From Sternotherus odoratus (lineage: Eukaryota; Chordata; Testudines; Kinosternidae): DNA of 64,000 nt. Location of the stretch: assembly GCA_032164245.1 (NCBI GenBank), contig JAVMKO010000002.1, positions 93,633,340 to 93,697,339 on the forward strand. The letters are read 5' to 3'. Below are positions 48,421 through 59,017 of the stretch, piece by piece (the stretch's first letter is position 1; every line of letters starts with the position of its first letter). The notes below the pieces were generated by a model. The model was not told where the DNA came from and made no database searches. It saw only the letters and a list, made by a program, of their open reading frames with translations. The position numbers and the translations under genes are program-made.

Positions 48421-51419
48421 GTGCCAAGTCAGAAAAAAAAGTAAGCGTAGACAATACTTTGTTATTCCTTAGCTACCAGCTTAGTGTCTGCTTACCTTTA
48501 CTTTCCAGAGTCTATGCATGCTTGTTTTGACTTCTCTGTTGCTATAAAAACATATTAATGTAAGCCAAGCTGATGTGGATACCTGACTTATCTGGTGCAG
48601 TAGTCAGTGCAGTGGAGAAAACGGACCACAGAAGAGAGAGATTACGGTAAATGCCTGCATAATGGATCACAGGAACAGAAAAGGCAGGACTGAGACCAAA
48701 CTTCTTATTTCTTCTAAAGCAATAGCAGAGAACAGCTAGTGAAGACTATTGTGAGCACACAGAAATCTGAATGCTCTACAGGGAATAAGGCCACAATTAC
48801 CTCTAAATAACTTCTGTCGGGAACATAATAGTCTTTGAAGTGGCAGAGGAGCAATGCTCAGAAAAATGGTAAAATGTATTATGCTGCTAAAAAGTATATT
48901 CCACTAATCTTGTGCTAGGAAGAAATATATCAGCTTTGATAAAAATAATAGGCAAGTCATTTTGCCAGCATATAGGCTTTTATTTCAGATTAAAACAAAC
49001 ATCAAATATTCCACATATTTTATTAATGGAAAAGGTTAGTTTTCTATTTATGCACTTAACATGAACAGTTGATAATGTAATAATTGCTCAAATAGAACAC
49101 ACTTTTTTAATCTGTAAAAATATAAATTCAATAGCTATACAACTGCAAATATAAGACTTGATAAAAACAGAATTAAAAATGAATTATGAAACTAAAAGGT
49201 GATGAAGGAATAAAGATTTATTTTTCAAATACAATTCATGTACCAGTATATTTAAAAAAAAATTAATATATCTATTTCTATGAACTTTTCATTTATAATG
49301 CAATTATATCAAGAAAAGTGACCATGTATGCATTGTGCTGTTTCATGTTCAGTATCTTTCAAAGAGAATTTGCTTACTTGAGAAGCAAAAAAGATCCCTC
49401 TATTTGAGCCCTGAAAACTTACAACGGGATGAGAAAAATCAGTCTTGCCCACACATTGTGACCAGTAATAACAAATTGGCAACTGGAATTCAGCTAACAA
49501 TTATACTGATAGAAAAAAATAAAATTGTGCTGTATTGGGTCTGCAGATGGTTGCAGGAATGAACAAAAAAACACTTTTTTGCCTTGCAATACACAGGGTG
49601 AGATCCTGGTTCCACTGAAGTCAATAAGGAATTTTGCCATTGACTTCAGTTGGGCCAGGATTTCACTCATTGAGTACATATGTTACGTGAGAAAATGCCA
49701 TTTTATATAATCATTTACTGACCATAATCATCACTTTAAAGCTTTTAGCGTATTTTTAGTATAGTCAAATTTTTGGCTTGAGATATGATCCTAATTTTAG
49801 ATGGTTTTAATGATCATTCTAATATTTTGGTCAAATTTCAAGATCCAAGGCAGTTAAAATAGAAGTAAACAGTTTAAAAGTGAGACAAATAGACAAAGCG
49901 TTAGTGACAAGAAAGACCTTGAGTGGCTAGACTGTTTGCTGGCATAGACAGGCAGAGGAATAGGGAAAAGGATGCAGATTACCTATGCCAGGGTATATAA
50001 AAATGGATAAAGAAAAAAGAATAACATTCAGCAATTACATCAGAGGAATCAGATATATGTAGTTAAAAGCAATAGCTTCTGGCACTGTCAAGACAGATAT
50101 ACAGTACATTAACATTAAGGCATATCATGTGTGTAGAAGAATCAAGGAACATTTCCAGTTAATGCAAAGACAATATCTATCTTTAAACAACTCTTCTTTC
50201 TCCATGCATGGTTTTATCACATAAGCCCTTAATACCACCCTTGAAAAAGGATGCACTCAAGATTTTTGAGAGAGACAAGGCTAGGGTAATTTAGCTGTAA
50301 GGAAACAAACAGGTTAGAACTTACTAGGGAAAAGGCCTTTTTTGGTTACAGATTTTAATTAAAACACAAAAAAGTAAGCAAAATTTAAAAAACTATAAGA
50401 AACTCCCATATCAGTTTCTTCTTCCTACTAGTATATTTTGTGAGAGGTCTTCCTTTATTCACATTTGCTCCCCAAAGCCTCAAGGCTTATTATAGGATCA
50501 ACCTGTATTTCTGGCAAAGGAAGACTGCAATGCTCTCTCTGCCCAATCCCCTCTGCAGAACTTTGTTCATGCTGGCCTAAAGGTGCTCAGGACCTGAACC
50601 CCTATTTCCTGCCTAGCAGCAGAGGATACTATTGACAGAAAGGTAGGCTGCCTTGAAACGTTCAGAATTGCAGTGGTTTTATAGAAAGACAAAAGCCCAC
50701 CCAGTTTCCAGTTATGCTAGATGACCACACCTTCTGAATTGAGGTCTACCAGTACAAAGGCAAAATTTTGAAATCTGATACGGAAATATGTTTCAAATCC
50801 TGATGAAAAATGTGCTATAATAATGAAGACATCATGTAGCATGTGTGTAGAAAAAAGCTTTTAGAGACATTAAGGAATGGAAAATTAATGGCAGTGGAGT
50901 TGGGTTACCCAGTTGCTGCTTGTAGTTATTTGATCTTTGGATCAAACTCTTAACATTCCAAAAACTAGTTCATGGGTGCTGATGTTCTTGCTCCTCATCA
51001 GTATCAATAAGCTGGATTTTGCACTATTTTAAATGTCAATGCATTGCATGAATATGTCAGAACCTATCATAACTGATCTGTAATTGCTTTTAAATGCATA
51101 GCAAACTATACCGTGTTCCCTGGTTAGTGAAGGTTTTGCCTATAACATGATTTAGAAATTTCATGGCCTTAAGCACCATACCTGGAGACTTTACAGGCTT
51201 GGAATACTGAATGTTCCTATTATTTATGTTGCCCCTTTTGGTGAACTTTATTAATTCCAGTCTACAGCAAACATTGAGAAAGCTGTTTTTCCTTCAAGTT
51301 CCATTTCTGGACCAAAAATTAAATAAATCTTATAATCTTGCAGCTTTATTTCACTGCAGAAGTCTCAGACTCCTCTTGTATAAGAATTTCACTTTTCAGC
51401 AGAATTCATTTTACATTTG
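48421..51419. other. Intergenic; one foldback repeat
   Basis: Three kb of AT-rich DNA. The only structured item is a palindromic repeat at 49,596-49,668, listed separately. Confidence 0.45.
49596..49668. repeat. 73-bp palindromic repeat
   Basis: 'gggtgagatcctggttccac' with 'tgaagtcaataagg' on the left is inverted as 'ccattgacttcagttgggcc' plus 'aggatttcactc' on the right. I recall this hairpin repeat as widespread in sauropsids. Confidence 0.7.
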
Positions 51420-52205
51420 AAATGGGGCCACATTGGGGTTGTAAAACTGTATGTAGGGCCGGGTAGGGAAGGCTGTGTCCCCCCAAACAGCCTGGCTCGG
51501 CCTCCTATCTGACCACCCACTTCCTACCCCCCTCAGAACCACCAACCCAAGCCCCCCGCTCCTTGTCCCAACTGCCCCCTCCTGAGACCTCTCAGCCCCA
51601 AACCACCCCTCACAGGACCCCACCTCCTAAGCCTGCCTGCTCCTTATCCCAACCATCCCCTCGAGATCCCCCCGAATACTCCCCAGAACCCCACCCCCTA
51701 ACCAACCCCACCCTGCTGTCTCCTGACTGACCCAACCCCTATCCACACACACCCCCCGCCTCCTGATAGACCCCGTCTCCTGACTGTCCCCCAGGACCCA
51801 CTGCCCTTTATCAAAGCCCCCTCGTCTTCCGTCCCTGACCGTCCTCACATCCAACTACTCCCTGTCCCATGACAACCGCTGGGACTCCGTGTCCCTGGCC
51901 ACCGTCCCGGTCCTCTTACCATGCTGCTCAGAGAAGCGTGTCTGGAGGCTGCGCGGCCCTCTGGAGCTAGACACGCTGCTGCGCCAGAGCTCGCAGCCCC
52001 GCCCCTTTACCATGCCGCTCAGAGTGGCAGGAGCTCAGGCTGCTGGAGACAGCCACACTGCTGCAGTGCTACCCAGGGGCAGGAAGCCAGAGCACTGGCG
52101 GCGCAGGGCGCTGAGACTCTGGGAGAGGTGAGCCTCCCCAGCCGGGAGCTCAAGGACCAGGCCAGATGTGGCCCGGGCCCGCAGACTGTAGTTTGCCCAC
52201 CCCAG
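51420..52205. mobile_element. GC-rich hAT-like element, degraded
   Basis: A 780-bp GC-rich island of C-rich degenerate repeats in AT-rich surroundings, ending 'ctgtagtttgcccaccccag', which matches the terminus of a turtle hAT-type repeat I recall. The left part ('gtagggccgggtagggaagg') fits the same family. No left terminus or duplication is readable. CpG-rich parts (51,930-52,190) could mimic a promoter. Confidence 0.5.
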
Positions 52206-53742
52206 CATTAGCCTTTAGGTCCATGGTAGCCCTGGCTTTTGTACGATACTTCTACCTCCATCTGGCCTCCTCTCTGCCTTCATATAACAACTGATAGCCC
52301 CAACAGTCAAGAAAGTTCAGTGGCTAGTGGGGTATATATACACAAGTTAGCCAGCCTGCCAGGACTTCGGCAAACAAAGCAGGAAGCAAAACTGGTATGG
52401 TACCTTGTCAGCCTTTATCATCAGCCCACAGAGAGAGGGAAAAAAAACCAAAAAGAGAAGCTAAGCAGAGAGACAGGACCCTAGGTTAATAGAGTGATCG
52501 GACCTGGCAGTTCTGTTTGGTGGCTGACCCTGGACACATTAGCCCAATTTCCCAATGGCTTCCCCTTATCGCTACCAGTAGTGGAAGCATTAACATAGAG
52601 AAGGCATTGATATGGCCTTGCTCTGTGCAGGATTACACACACCAGTGGCCAGTCTACATTAGTGCTCCTACCACTGCTTCCAGTCGAGGAGCTGTACCAT
52701 TTGTAGAACCATTGGGAAACTTTTGGGAAAATGGCTAGTGTAGACATTCCCTTAGTGATCACAGCCCTAGGGCTATCACTCTAGTAAGTGAGAGCCAATT
52801 GCTCCTTCCTCCCTAAAAGGGAATTAATCAGCTTTAATTCTCATCTTAAGAGTAAAAGAAGCAATTCTCTTCTATCAATCCAGCAGTGACAGAGAGCAGT
52901 TTGTATTTCTACATTGGCTCGTAGAAGAGATTAATATAAGATGTTAGATTTTACTGCTCTTCAAACTTCTGTTCCAGTTTTAGTGCAAAATTTACAATCA
53001 TCATGTGCAAGTGAGTTTCAGAACCTTGTGTGTCCTAAATAGGAGTTCTTAAAATGCTAATTAAAAAACCAAAAAGGTCATAGAGACACTTTTTCATGAA
53101 ACATAATATTTTGTTTGGACGGCAATTTGGAAAACAAACCATGATGCAAACACCACTTTAAAAATTAGCATAACAGATAAAGAAATATTTCTTTACAATA
53201 TAAATATGTGAATACATTGTATTAATAAAGAGGAAGTGTGTGGGCTGTACATTAATCCAGAATGTTTCACTCCAAAAGACTGGATCCAAAATATATGTAA
53301 GGTCACTAATTAAATACATTTGGAGATTTTAAATTTATGACCAAATTCTGTTCTGAAACACAACTGCTACAGCACATGCATATCTCAGCAGAGTCTGGCA
53401 TATAATTTCTAGTGGATTCTTCGCCACATCACACAGTCATTACACCATTTGGTATACAACAATAGGAAAAGGATGTTGCAGGTCAGGATTGAGGGGAATT
53501 GGCAGAGCTGTGTAGAGTATGCCTGGTTTGTGCCACAGGTAATCTTATCTCTATATTGAGATACACAAACAATTTATTCCCAGGCACATTTTGGTTACAT
53601 TCTCAATATAGATTTAAAAAAATAAACAAATAAAATAGTATCGACTTGCTTTAAAGTGAAGACTGAATTCTGGAATCTAGGAGAAAACAACCTTGATTTT
53701 CATAAGGCAAGAGAGCACAAGTCCTTTTAAATAGATGCTTTA
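52206..53742. other. Region downstream of MCUR1, possible 3' UTR
   Basis: This covers possible MCUR1 3' UTR and the start of the intergenic region. A minus-strand AATAAA at 53,573-53,578 is a candidate distal polyadenylation signal. At about 52,725-52,755 'ctagtgtagacattccc' resembles a MITE end without a partner. Confidence 0.45.
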
Positions 53743-53744
53743 TT
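53739..53744 (-). terminator. AATAAA overlapping the MCUR1 stop codon
   Basis: On the minus strand the text is ATG TAA TAAAGC: the hexamer AATAAA shares two bases with the stop TAA (53,745-53,743). It may or may not be used; cleavage 10-30 nt on would give an extremely short 3' UTR. Confidence 0.5.
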
Positions 53745-53798
53745 ACATCCACAGACGATAAAATCCTAGTGCTACAGTAAGACATGTAAATACTGAAC
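53743..53798 (-). CDS. MCUR1: MCUR1 last coding exon (membrane anchor)
   Basis: A 'ctttcag' acceptor precedes 53,798. The exon completes a split glycine codon and encodes SVFTCLTVALGFYRLWM followed by stop TAA at 53,745-53,743. This hydrophobic end is the C-terminal transmembrane segment of the MCUR1/CCDC90 (DUF1640) family, which anchors the protein in the inner mitochondrial membrane, where it supports assembly of the calcium uniporter complex. The 56 bp fit the phase of the exon at 55,407-55,521. Confidence 0.96.
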
Positions 53799-54351
53799 CT
53801 GAAAGAAAAAACAAGAGTTAGTGTGAAAATGAGAAAAGGTGAGAATACACTGTTAGTTCTTGTATCGCTCCTTTAGGAAGCGGCATTCCAACAGTTAATT
53901 GCAAATACAAAGAATTGTTACAAGTTATGGTTATAATCTTTATTTTTTATTTAAGAAAACAAGCTACTCTAGAGTACAAACAACTTCAATGGGGAGGTGA
54001 CCACAAAATGACAAAAGAGGAGAAAGGAAGGAAAGAGGGAGTGAAGGAAAAATGGGCTGGAAAGCTATCAGTAGTGTTGAAAAATCCTATCATTGCTTAC
54101 CATTCCAAATAAGTAAGATCAACATGGCAAGTTACAGTTACAAAATGAGGAAACAAAGACAATATGAATATTAGTAGCAACATCCAATATTCTGCAAACA
54201 CTATCGTTTTTAAACCTCACTTAAAAAGAGTAGTTATGATCAATATTAACAAGTTTGCAATTCTGTCTTTGTGAGCCCTCAACTCCTTCTCACAGTCACC
54301 CTCCAAAAAGTAGAGTGTTTTTACCTTTGTTTTTAATAACAGTAGGTGATC

Positions 54352-54543
54352 ATACGAACACAAGAATGGCCATACTGGGTCAGACCAATGGTTCATCTAA
54401 TCCAGTATCCTGTCTTCTGACAGTGGCCAATGCCAGATGTTTCAACGGGAATTAACAGAACAGGGTAAATATCAAGTGATCCATCCCCTGTGGTCCAGTT
54501 CCAGCTTCTGGCAGTCAGAGGCTTAGGAACACCCAGAGCATGA
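54352..54543 (-). mobile_element. CR1 3'-UTR end (antisense)
   Basis: Starts 'caagaatggccatactgggt' and continues 'gacagtggccaatgccag' and 'tccagcttctggcagtcag', the reverse complement of the CR1 tail seen in sense at 15,050-15,141. It abuts a CR1 piece of opposite orientation at 54,556. Confidence 0.85.
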
Positions 54544-54555
54544 GGAGTACTGTGT

Positions 54556-55052
54556 CCAATTTAGGTTCCAGGCTTTAGGAAATATGTGTATAAATTGAAG
54601 AGTGTCAAAAGGGGAGCAACAAAAATGATAAAAGGTTTAGGAAACCTGACCTATGAGGAAAGGTTAAAAAAAAAACTAGGCATGTTTAGTTTTGAGAGAA
54701 GAAGATTGACGGGTGAATTTATAACAGTCTTCAAATATGTTAAAGGCTGTTGTAAAGAGGACAGTGATCAATTGTTCTCCGTGTCTACTGAAGATAGGAC
54801 AACAAGTCATGGGCTTAATCTGCTGCAAGGGAGATTTAGATTAGCTATTAGGAATATTTTGCTAACTATAAAGGGAGGTAAGATCTGGAATAGGCTTCCA
54901 AGGGAGGTTGTGGAATCCCCATCACTGGAAGTTTTCAAGAACAGATTGGACAAACATCTTCAGGGATGGTTTATGTTTACTTGGTCCTATCGCAGCACAG
55001 GGGGCTGGATCTGATGACCTCTCAAGGTCCCTTCCAGCCTTACACTTCTATG
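54556..55052 (+). mobile_element. CR1 LINE 3' part (sense), ORF2 C-terminus
   Basis: A continuous frame at 54,586-55,014 encodes the C-terminal part of the CR1 ORF2 protein (RGATKMIKGLGNLTYEERL, then WNRLPREVVESPSLEVFKNR), followed by the CR1 end 'ggtcccttccagccttacac'. It is a 5'-truncated insertion in the MCUR1 intron, opposite to the gene, and not a host gene. Confidence 0.92.
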
Positions 55053-55231
55053 AAAGTGTTCTTTACATACAAATGCTCAAAAGCTGAAAAACAGTACTTC
55101 AGTACAAAGCATGTATATATACACACGACAATAATCGTACAAGCTGAACTGCTATAATTAATGGATAGGTCTCCATTACATTGCTAACCACCCTGGGCAG
55201 GCAATCAGATCATTTCTCTTTTGATGTAAAT

Positions 55232-55346
55232 AAATTTAAGCACAATTCAACAAGTAAGCATGTGCCTAGCTTTAAGCAGACAAATAATCCCACTAAAGTC
55301 AAGGAGTCAACTAAATGTGCTTAAGTACCTTGCTGAATTAGGGCCT
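55232..55346. repeat. Foldback repeat
   Basis: 'aagcacaattcaacaagtaag' on the left is roughly inverse to 'cttaagtaccttgctgaatt' on the right, around 'cccactaaagtcaaggagtc'. It belongs to the hairpin repeats I recall as common in sauropsids. Confidence 0.6.
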
Positions 55347-55406
55347 TTAATAAGAGAGTCTAACACAACTCTAACATGCATGCATACATCTGTCAGAATT
55401 CCTTAC

Positions 55407-55521
55407 CTGCTAAGTATTTAATAGTATCAAGTTTGTGCGATTCCAGCATTGTTTTCAGTCCTGCAACTTCTGTGTCTATTTTCCTATCTGTTTGAGTTAG
55501 AGATCGGTCTTGTTGTGCATG
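55407..55521 (-). CDS. MCUR1: MCUR1 penultimate exon (coiled coil)
   Basis: Acceptor 'tttctag' before 55,521 and donor 'GTAAGG' after 55,407. The 115 bp encode HAQQDRSLTQTDRKIDTEVA then GLKTMLESHKLDTIKYLA plus the first base of a glycine codon. This is the conserved coiled-coil end of MCUR1 that leads directly into the membrane anchor. The heptad pattern and the KxMLESxKLxxIKYLAG block separate it from the paralogue CCDC90B. Phase in is 0 and out is 1, consistent with its neighbours. Confidence 0.97.
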
Positions 55522-58500
55522 CTAGAAACAAAGCAGAGTATTAAATTATTTGAACACAATTTAACCTTAAATTAAAACTAAATCTGTTTCCTTTCTGAAT
55601 TACTTTGTTTTTTTGGCTCTCCCTTCACTCTTGAAGATTCAGTACTTTGAACTATGTATTAAAAACTAAGAATAAGCCTTTCTCTGGAGGCTTCTGTAGT
55701 TCATACTACTTAGAGGAAGGAGTATAAGTAATGTTATATTTCTTAAGAAGCCAGAGGTTTCCCTTACAGTACTGAAAATTCATATTGCCACATTTAGGTG
55801 AACACAAGTATAACATTTACTGCTCTGCTATAGTGTTTTTTTAAAAAGTGTACATAACGTATATTTTCTGATGGATTTATTACAGTGGTGACTTCATATC
55901 AAATTTACAATTAGCTGTAGATTCCATCATAAAACCCTATTCAAAGGGTTTGAAGTCTGTCTTTAAAAATTCATGCTGACTATACTTGACTGACAGCTTT
56001 TGTGCCTGATCCTGCAATCCTTAGTCATTCAAAATCCAACAAAGTAAATGGAAATGGGCATTCTGCCAAAATATATAAATAATCTGTCCCTGTTTTTATC
56101 TCACTCATCTGTCCACTTCCTTATCCCAGCACTAGATTATAGTTAAGGATGCAACATCAGTATTCTCTTCTTTGCTGTTGGTGATTTGTATCACAACTTG
56201 AAGAGGTTCAGATGAACAAGGTGCAGAGAAACTGTCAATACAAATGAATGGTGGGCATATTGAATATGTACCAATCTGGGAAAACAAAGGTGCCTGGGCT
56301 AGTAAGGGATGATCTGGCTTTATGATGGCTTGATCCAAGCTGATCTTTCTGAGCACCTTGTTTCTGAGGAGAAAAGGCATGCCCCTGGGAGCTTAACTGG
56401 GGAGATGAGATGGTGTCCATTCTCCAGGCCTGTGGGCACTAATGCTAGGAGAAGAATCTCACTATTCCTGTTGGTTTGTTTTGTAAATATCCCCCATCAT
56501 GGAAAGAACCATCTTGATATAATCTGATCAAGTTTTTGCTTGATTAGCTCCCACTGTTCTACCATTCGCTTAAAACAACTAAGCAAATCAACATGAGTGT
56601 TGGGCTTGCCACAGATGTATGTGCTTTGATAGGCAGACCCAGGTGTTCCAATTATGGAAGAATTTTCTGGCCCCTCTTTATAGACTTTCATTTTCTGTTC
56701 CATCTTGGCAGTGATATGAGCCTAGTAGTTCTGCGGTCACCTTCCAAACGAATAGTTGCAGTTCCCAGAAGGCCCCTTGGGAGGAAGCTGACTATTGCAT
56801 TTTCTGCTTCCCACAGCTCCAGGTTGATGATGAGCTGGGATTCCTGGGGAGATCATTTGCTATGACTCATGTCCCATCTGAGCTCTCCCTCCTGAAAGCT
56901 GGTGTTGATTGCCATGCACACTGCTGGTGCATCTGCCAAAGCTGTGTCCTTATGGTCACTACTGAAGGCACTGGACATCTGAAGGGACTATCAACACATG
57001 GTCCATATCCTGAACCAGGTACCTCCATGCCTTACTGGGAAGTTCTGAAGGAGATGAAAGTTGGAGTACTCAAGGTACTTTCCTTTTCCTCACTGGCCTT
57101 TATCGTATGCATCAGCTGAATACACTGATGTGCTGAGGAATTGCAGCTTGTGTTATGTCAAATTTCTCCTCTTTACAGTACCACAAGACACAGGTTGGTT
57201 TGGAATTCCTAAGGTGGGGTAAGGGAACTCCTTCTAATGATTCACTATGAATCTATTATATTCCAGGAACCGGATGATTTGGTGAACACGGCAAGCTCAT
57301 ATGGTTGCACCTTTGCTAGCAGATCATCCAGAAAGTGGTAGAACTGGATGCCCTCTTATCTCAGAATAGCAGAAAAAAATCATTAACTTTGTGAACACCC
57401 TAAGGCTGGGCAACAGACTAAAGTTCACTGCTGGAATATGATAACTGTTATTCCTGAATGTAAAATATAGGAACCAATTAATGGCAGGAATGTATTGGAA
57501 TGTGATTATTCTTGAGATCTATGATATTTTAGAAATAATTCCCAAGATTTCTTATGCCAGATCTTTAAATCTCCATCCTGAAATGAGTTCTGCATACAGA
57601 GAGCACTGCAATTACCTCTGTCGTTGTTGTACCACTTCAACTATCCATGTGAATAATGACAATATAGGAAACTCAGATGAGTTTGCTATTTTTAAAGAAA
57701 AGATGAATTTTTGGGGCTTATTATTATTGACAAGTCCAGTCTTTCTTTTTTTTTTTGCTCACAGAGCAGGCTGGCAGTGCAAGGAGGTGAATATTTGATA
57801 TAGCTGTCTGAATACCACTCTACAGCTGAAGCTGCTGAGGATCTACTATTAGGCTTGGAGTCCCCTACCTTCCTCAAGGTGCTCTCCCAAAGAGTCTCTC
57901 TGCTGACACAAACCTCACTGGGAGAAGATAGAAAAAATTCCCGAGGAAAGGAGTTCTCAGACAGCTATTGAGGAAATTTCTGCTTCTGAGTACAAAAGCA
58001 GTTGACTAGTTGCACCTGTTGAGGACGCTAACAGACAAATTGCATGTGGAGGGGGGAACAAAGAGGAGAGAGAGGAGCCTTTTGTTGGGCTCAGATTTAG
58101 AAAGGATAGAAAACCCCAGCAGATTCATGCAATAATTAATGATATGTGCAGAATTTCCTTTTCCTACACAGAAATGGGCTGCAGAGCAGCTGACTGTCAT
58201 TCAGGGGTACTTGATCCAGCAGAGCCCCCTCACAAAAAGAAGACACAGCCGGGGGGAATGGGAGGAAGATGGAGGGTTGACAGCAGCTCAAATTCTCAGC
58301 AAAGGAAGGAGGCGGTGTGCAGGAAACTCCGTACAACCTTGGGACCCGGTATTGGGCTGTTTCGCCCTCTGGATCTCTGGGGGGTACAGGGTGCAGGTAT
58401 CTAGCCTGGCGGGTGCCCTGTGGCTGGGCTCTGGGGGGTAGGGAGTATGTGCGAGTGTCTGTGCTGGGAGGGGGCACAGCTGGGTTCTGGGAAAAATGGG

Positions 58501-58963
58501 CAGAGAAACAGGAATTGGGCTGTTGTAGGGGTTTCTTTAATTCTCTACTCCTGGAGGAATTTTTTTGTGTTGGTATTGTTACAGACATAGCTGCTGACAG
58601 GTATTTTGAAATAAATTACAAAATAACTGAAATTGGCATGATTATGTAGTGTTATTTTGACAAAATATACAGAATTCTAAGATATGTGCAGAATTTTTAA
58701 TTTTTTTGCACATAATTCCCCCAGAAGTAATCATGTATGTACAGTATTATATTTCACTTACCTGTGTAGTAATGTCATAGTACTATATATACGTACAGAA
58801 CAAACTATTTAAAACTAGCTAAAAAATGAGTTCTGTACATTTAGGAGACCTGATATATGGACATTTAAATACTACTCATGTTAAAGTTGTTTGTGCCTGT
58901 TTACAGTACACAAATACAGTAAGCCTTATCATATTATTCAACAATCCATTCTTAAATTCTTAC
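55522..58963 (-). other. MCUR1: MCUR1 intron between 58,964 and 55,521
   Basis: 3.4-kb intron. Apart from the DNA element at about 58,138-58,731 I recognise nothing. The stretch 56,380-57,400 is less AT-rich with several 60-90-codon open frames, possibly an unknown repeat. Confidence 0.85.
58138..58731. mobile_element. Non-autonomous DNA element, G-rich interior
   Basis: The right terminus 'aattcccccagaagta' (to 58,731) is preceded by 'gcagaatttttaattttttt', and 'gatatgtgcagaattt' occurs at both 58,140 and 58,680. An internal 'tactcctggaggaattt' (58,544-58,562) is the inverse of the right end. The interior 58,240-58,480 is G-rich ('ggggggtacagggtgcag'). I recall this as a turtle repeat whose ends read 'tactcctgggggaatt'. 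The outer left end is unclear. Confidence 0.55.
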
Positions 58964-59017
58964 CAATGCCACTATTTCTGTCCTTATTCCCAGCAGTTTT
59001 TTTTCATTAACTGAATA
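58964..59017 (-). CDS. MCUR1: MCUR1 54-bp exon (coiled coil)
   Basis: Acceptor 'tttctgcag' before 59,017 and donor 'GTAAGA' after 58,964. The 18 codons read YSVNEKKLLGIRTEIVAL, in phase 0 at both ends. This is the MCUR1 segment between the ...EKSRVKEL and HAQQD... blocks, as expected from vertebrate MCUR1, so order and orientation of all four exons agree. Confidence 0.96.

Larger units (their letters stand above)
53799..55406 (-). other. MCUR1: MCUR1 last intron
   Basis: 1.6-kb intron from the donor GT at 55,406-55,405 to the acceptor AG at 53,800-53,799. It contains two CR1 pieces in opposite orientation and a palindromic repeat, each listed separately. The remainder (53,860-54,350) shows nothing. 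Confidence 0.9.

Noticed and set aside
51889..52211. CpG-rich block with open frames as a second promoter or gene
   Set aside because: It is part of a GC-rich hAT-like repeat; no conserved coding text or splice sites.
54586..55014. 142-codon open frame as a host gene
   Set aside because: It is the C-terminal part of CR1 ORF2 in a truncated LINE copy.
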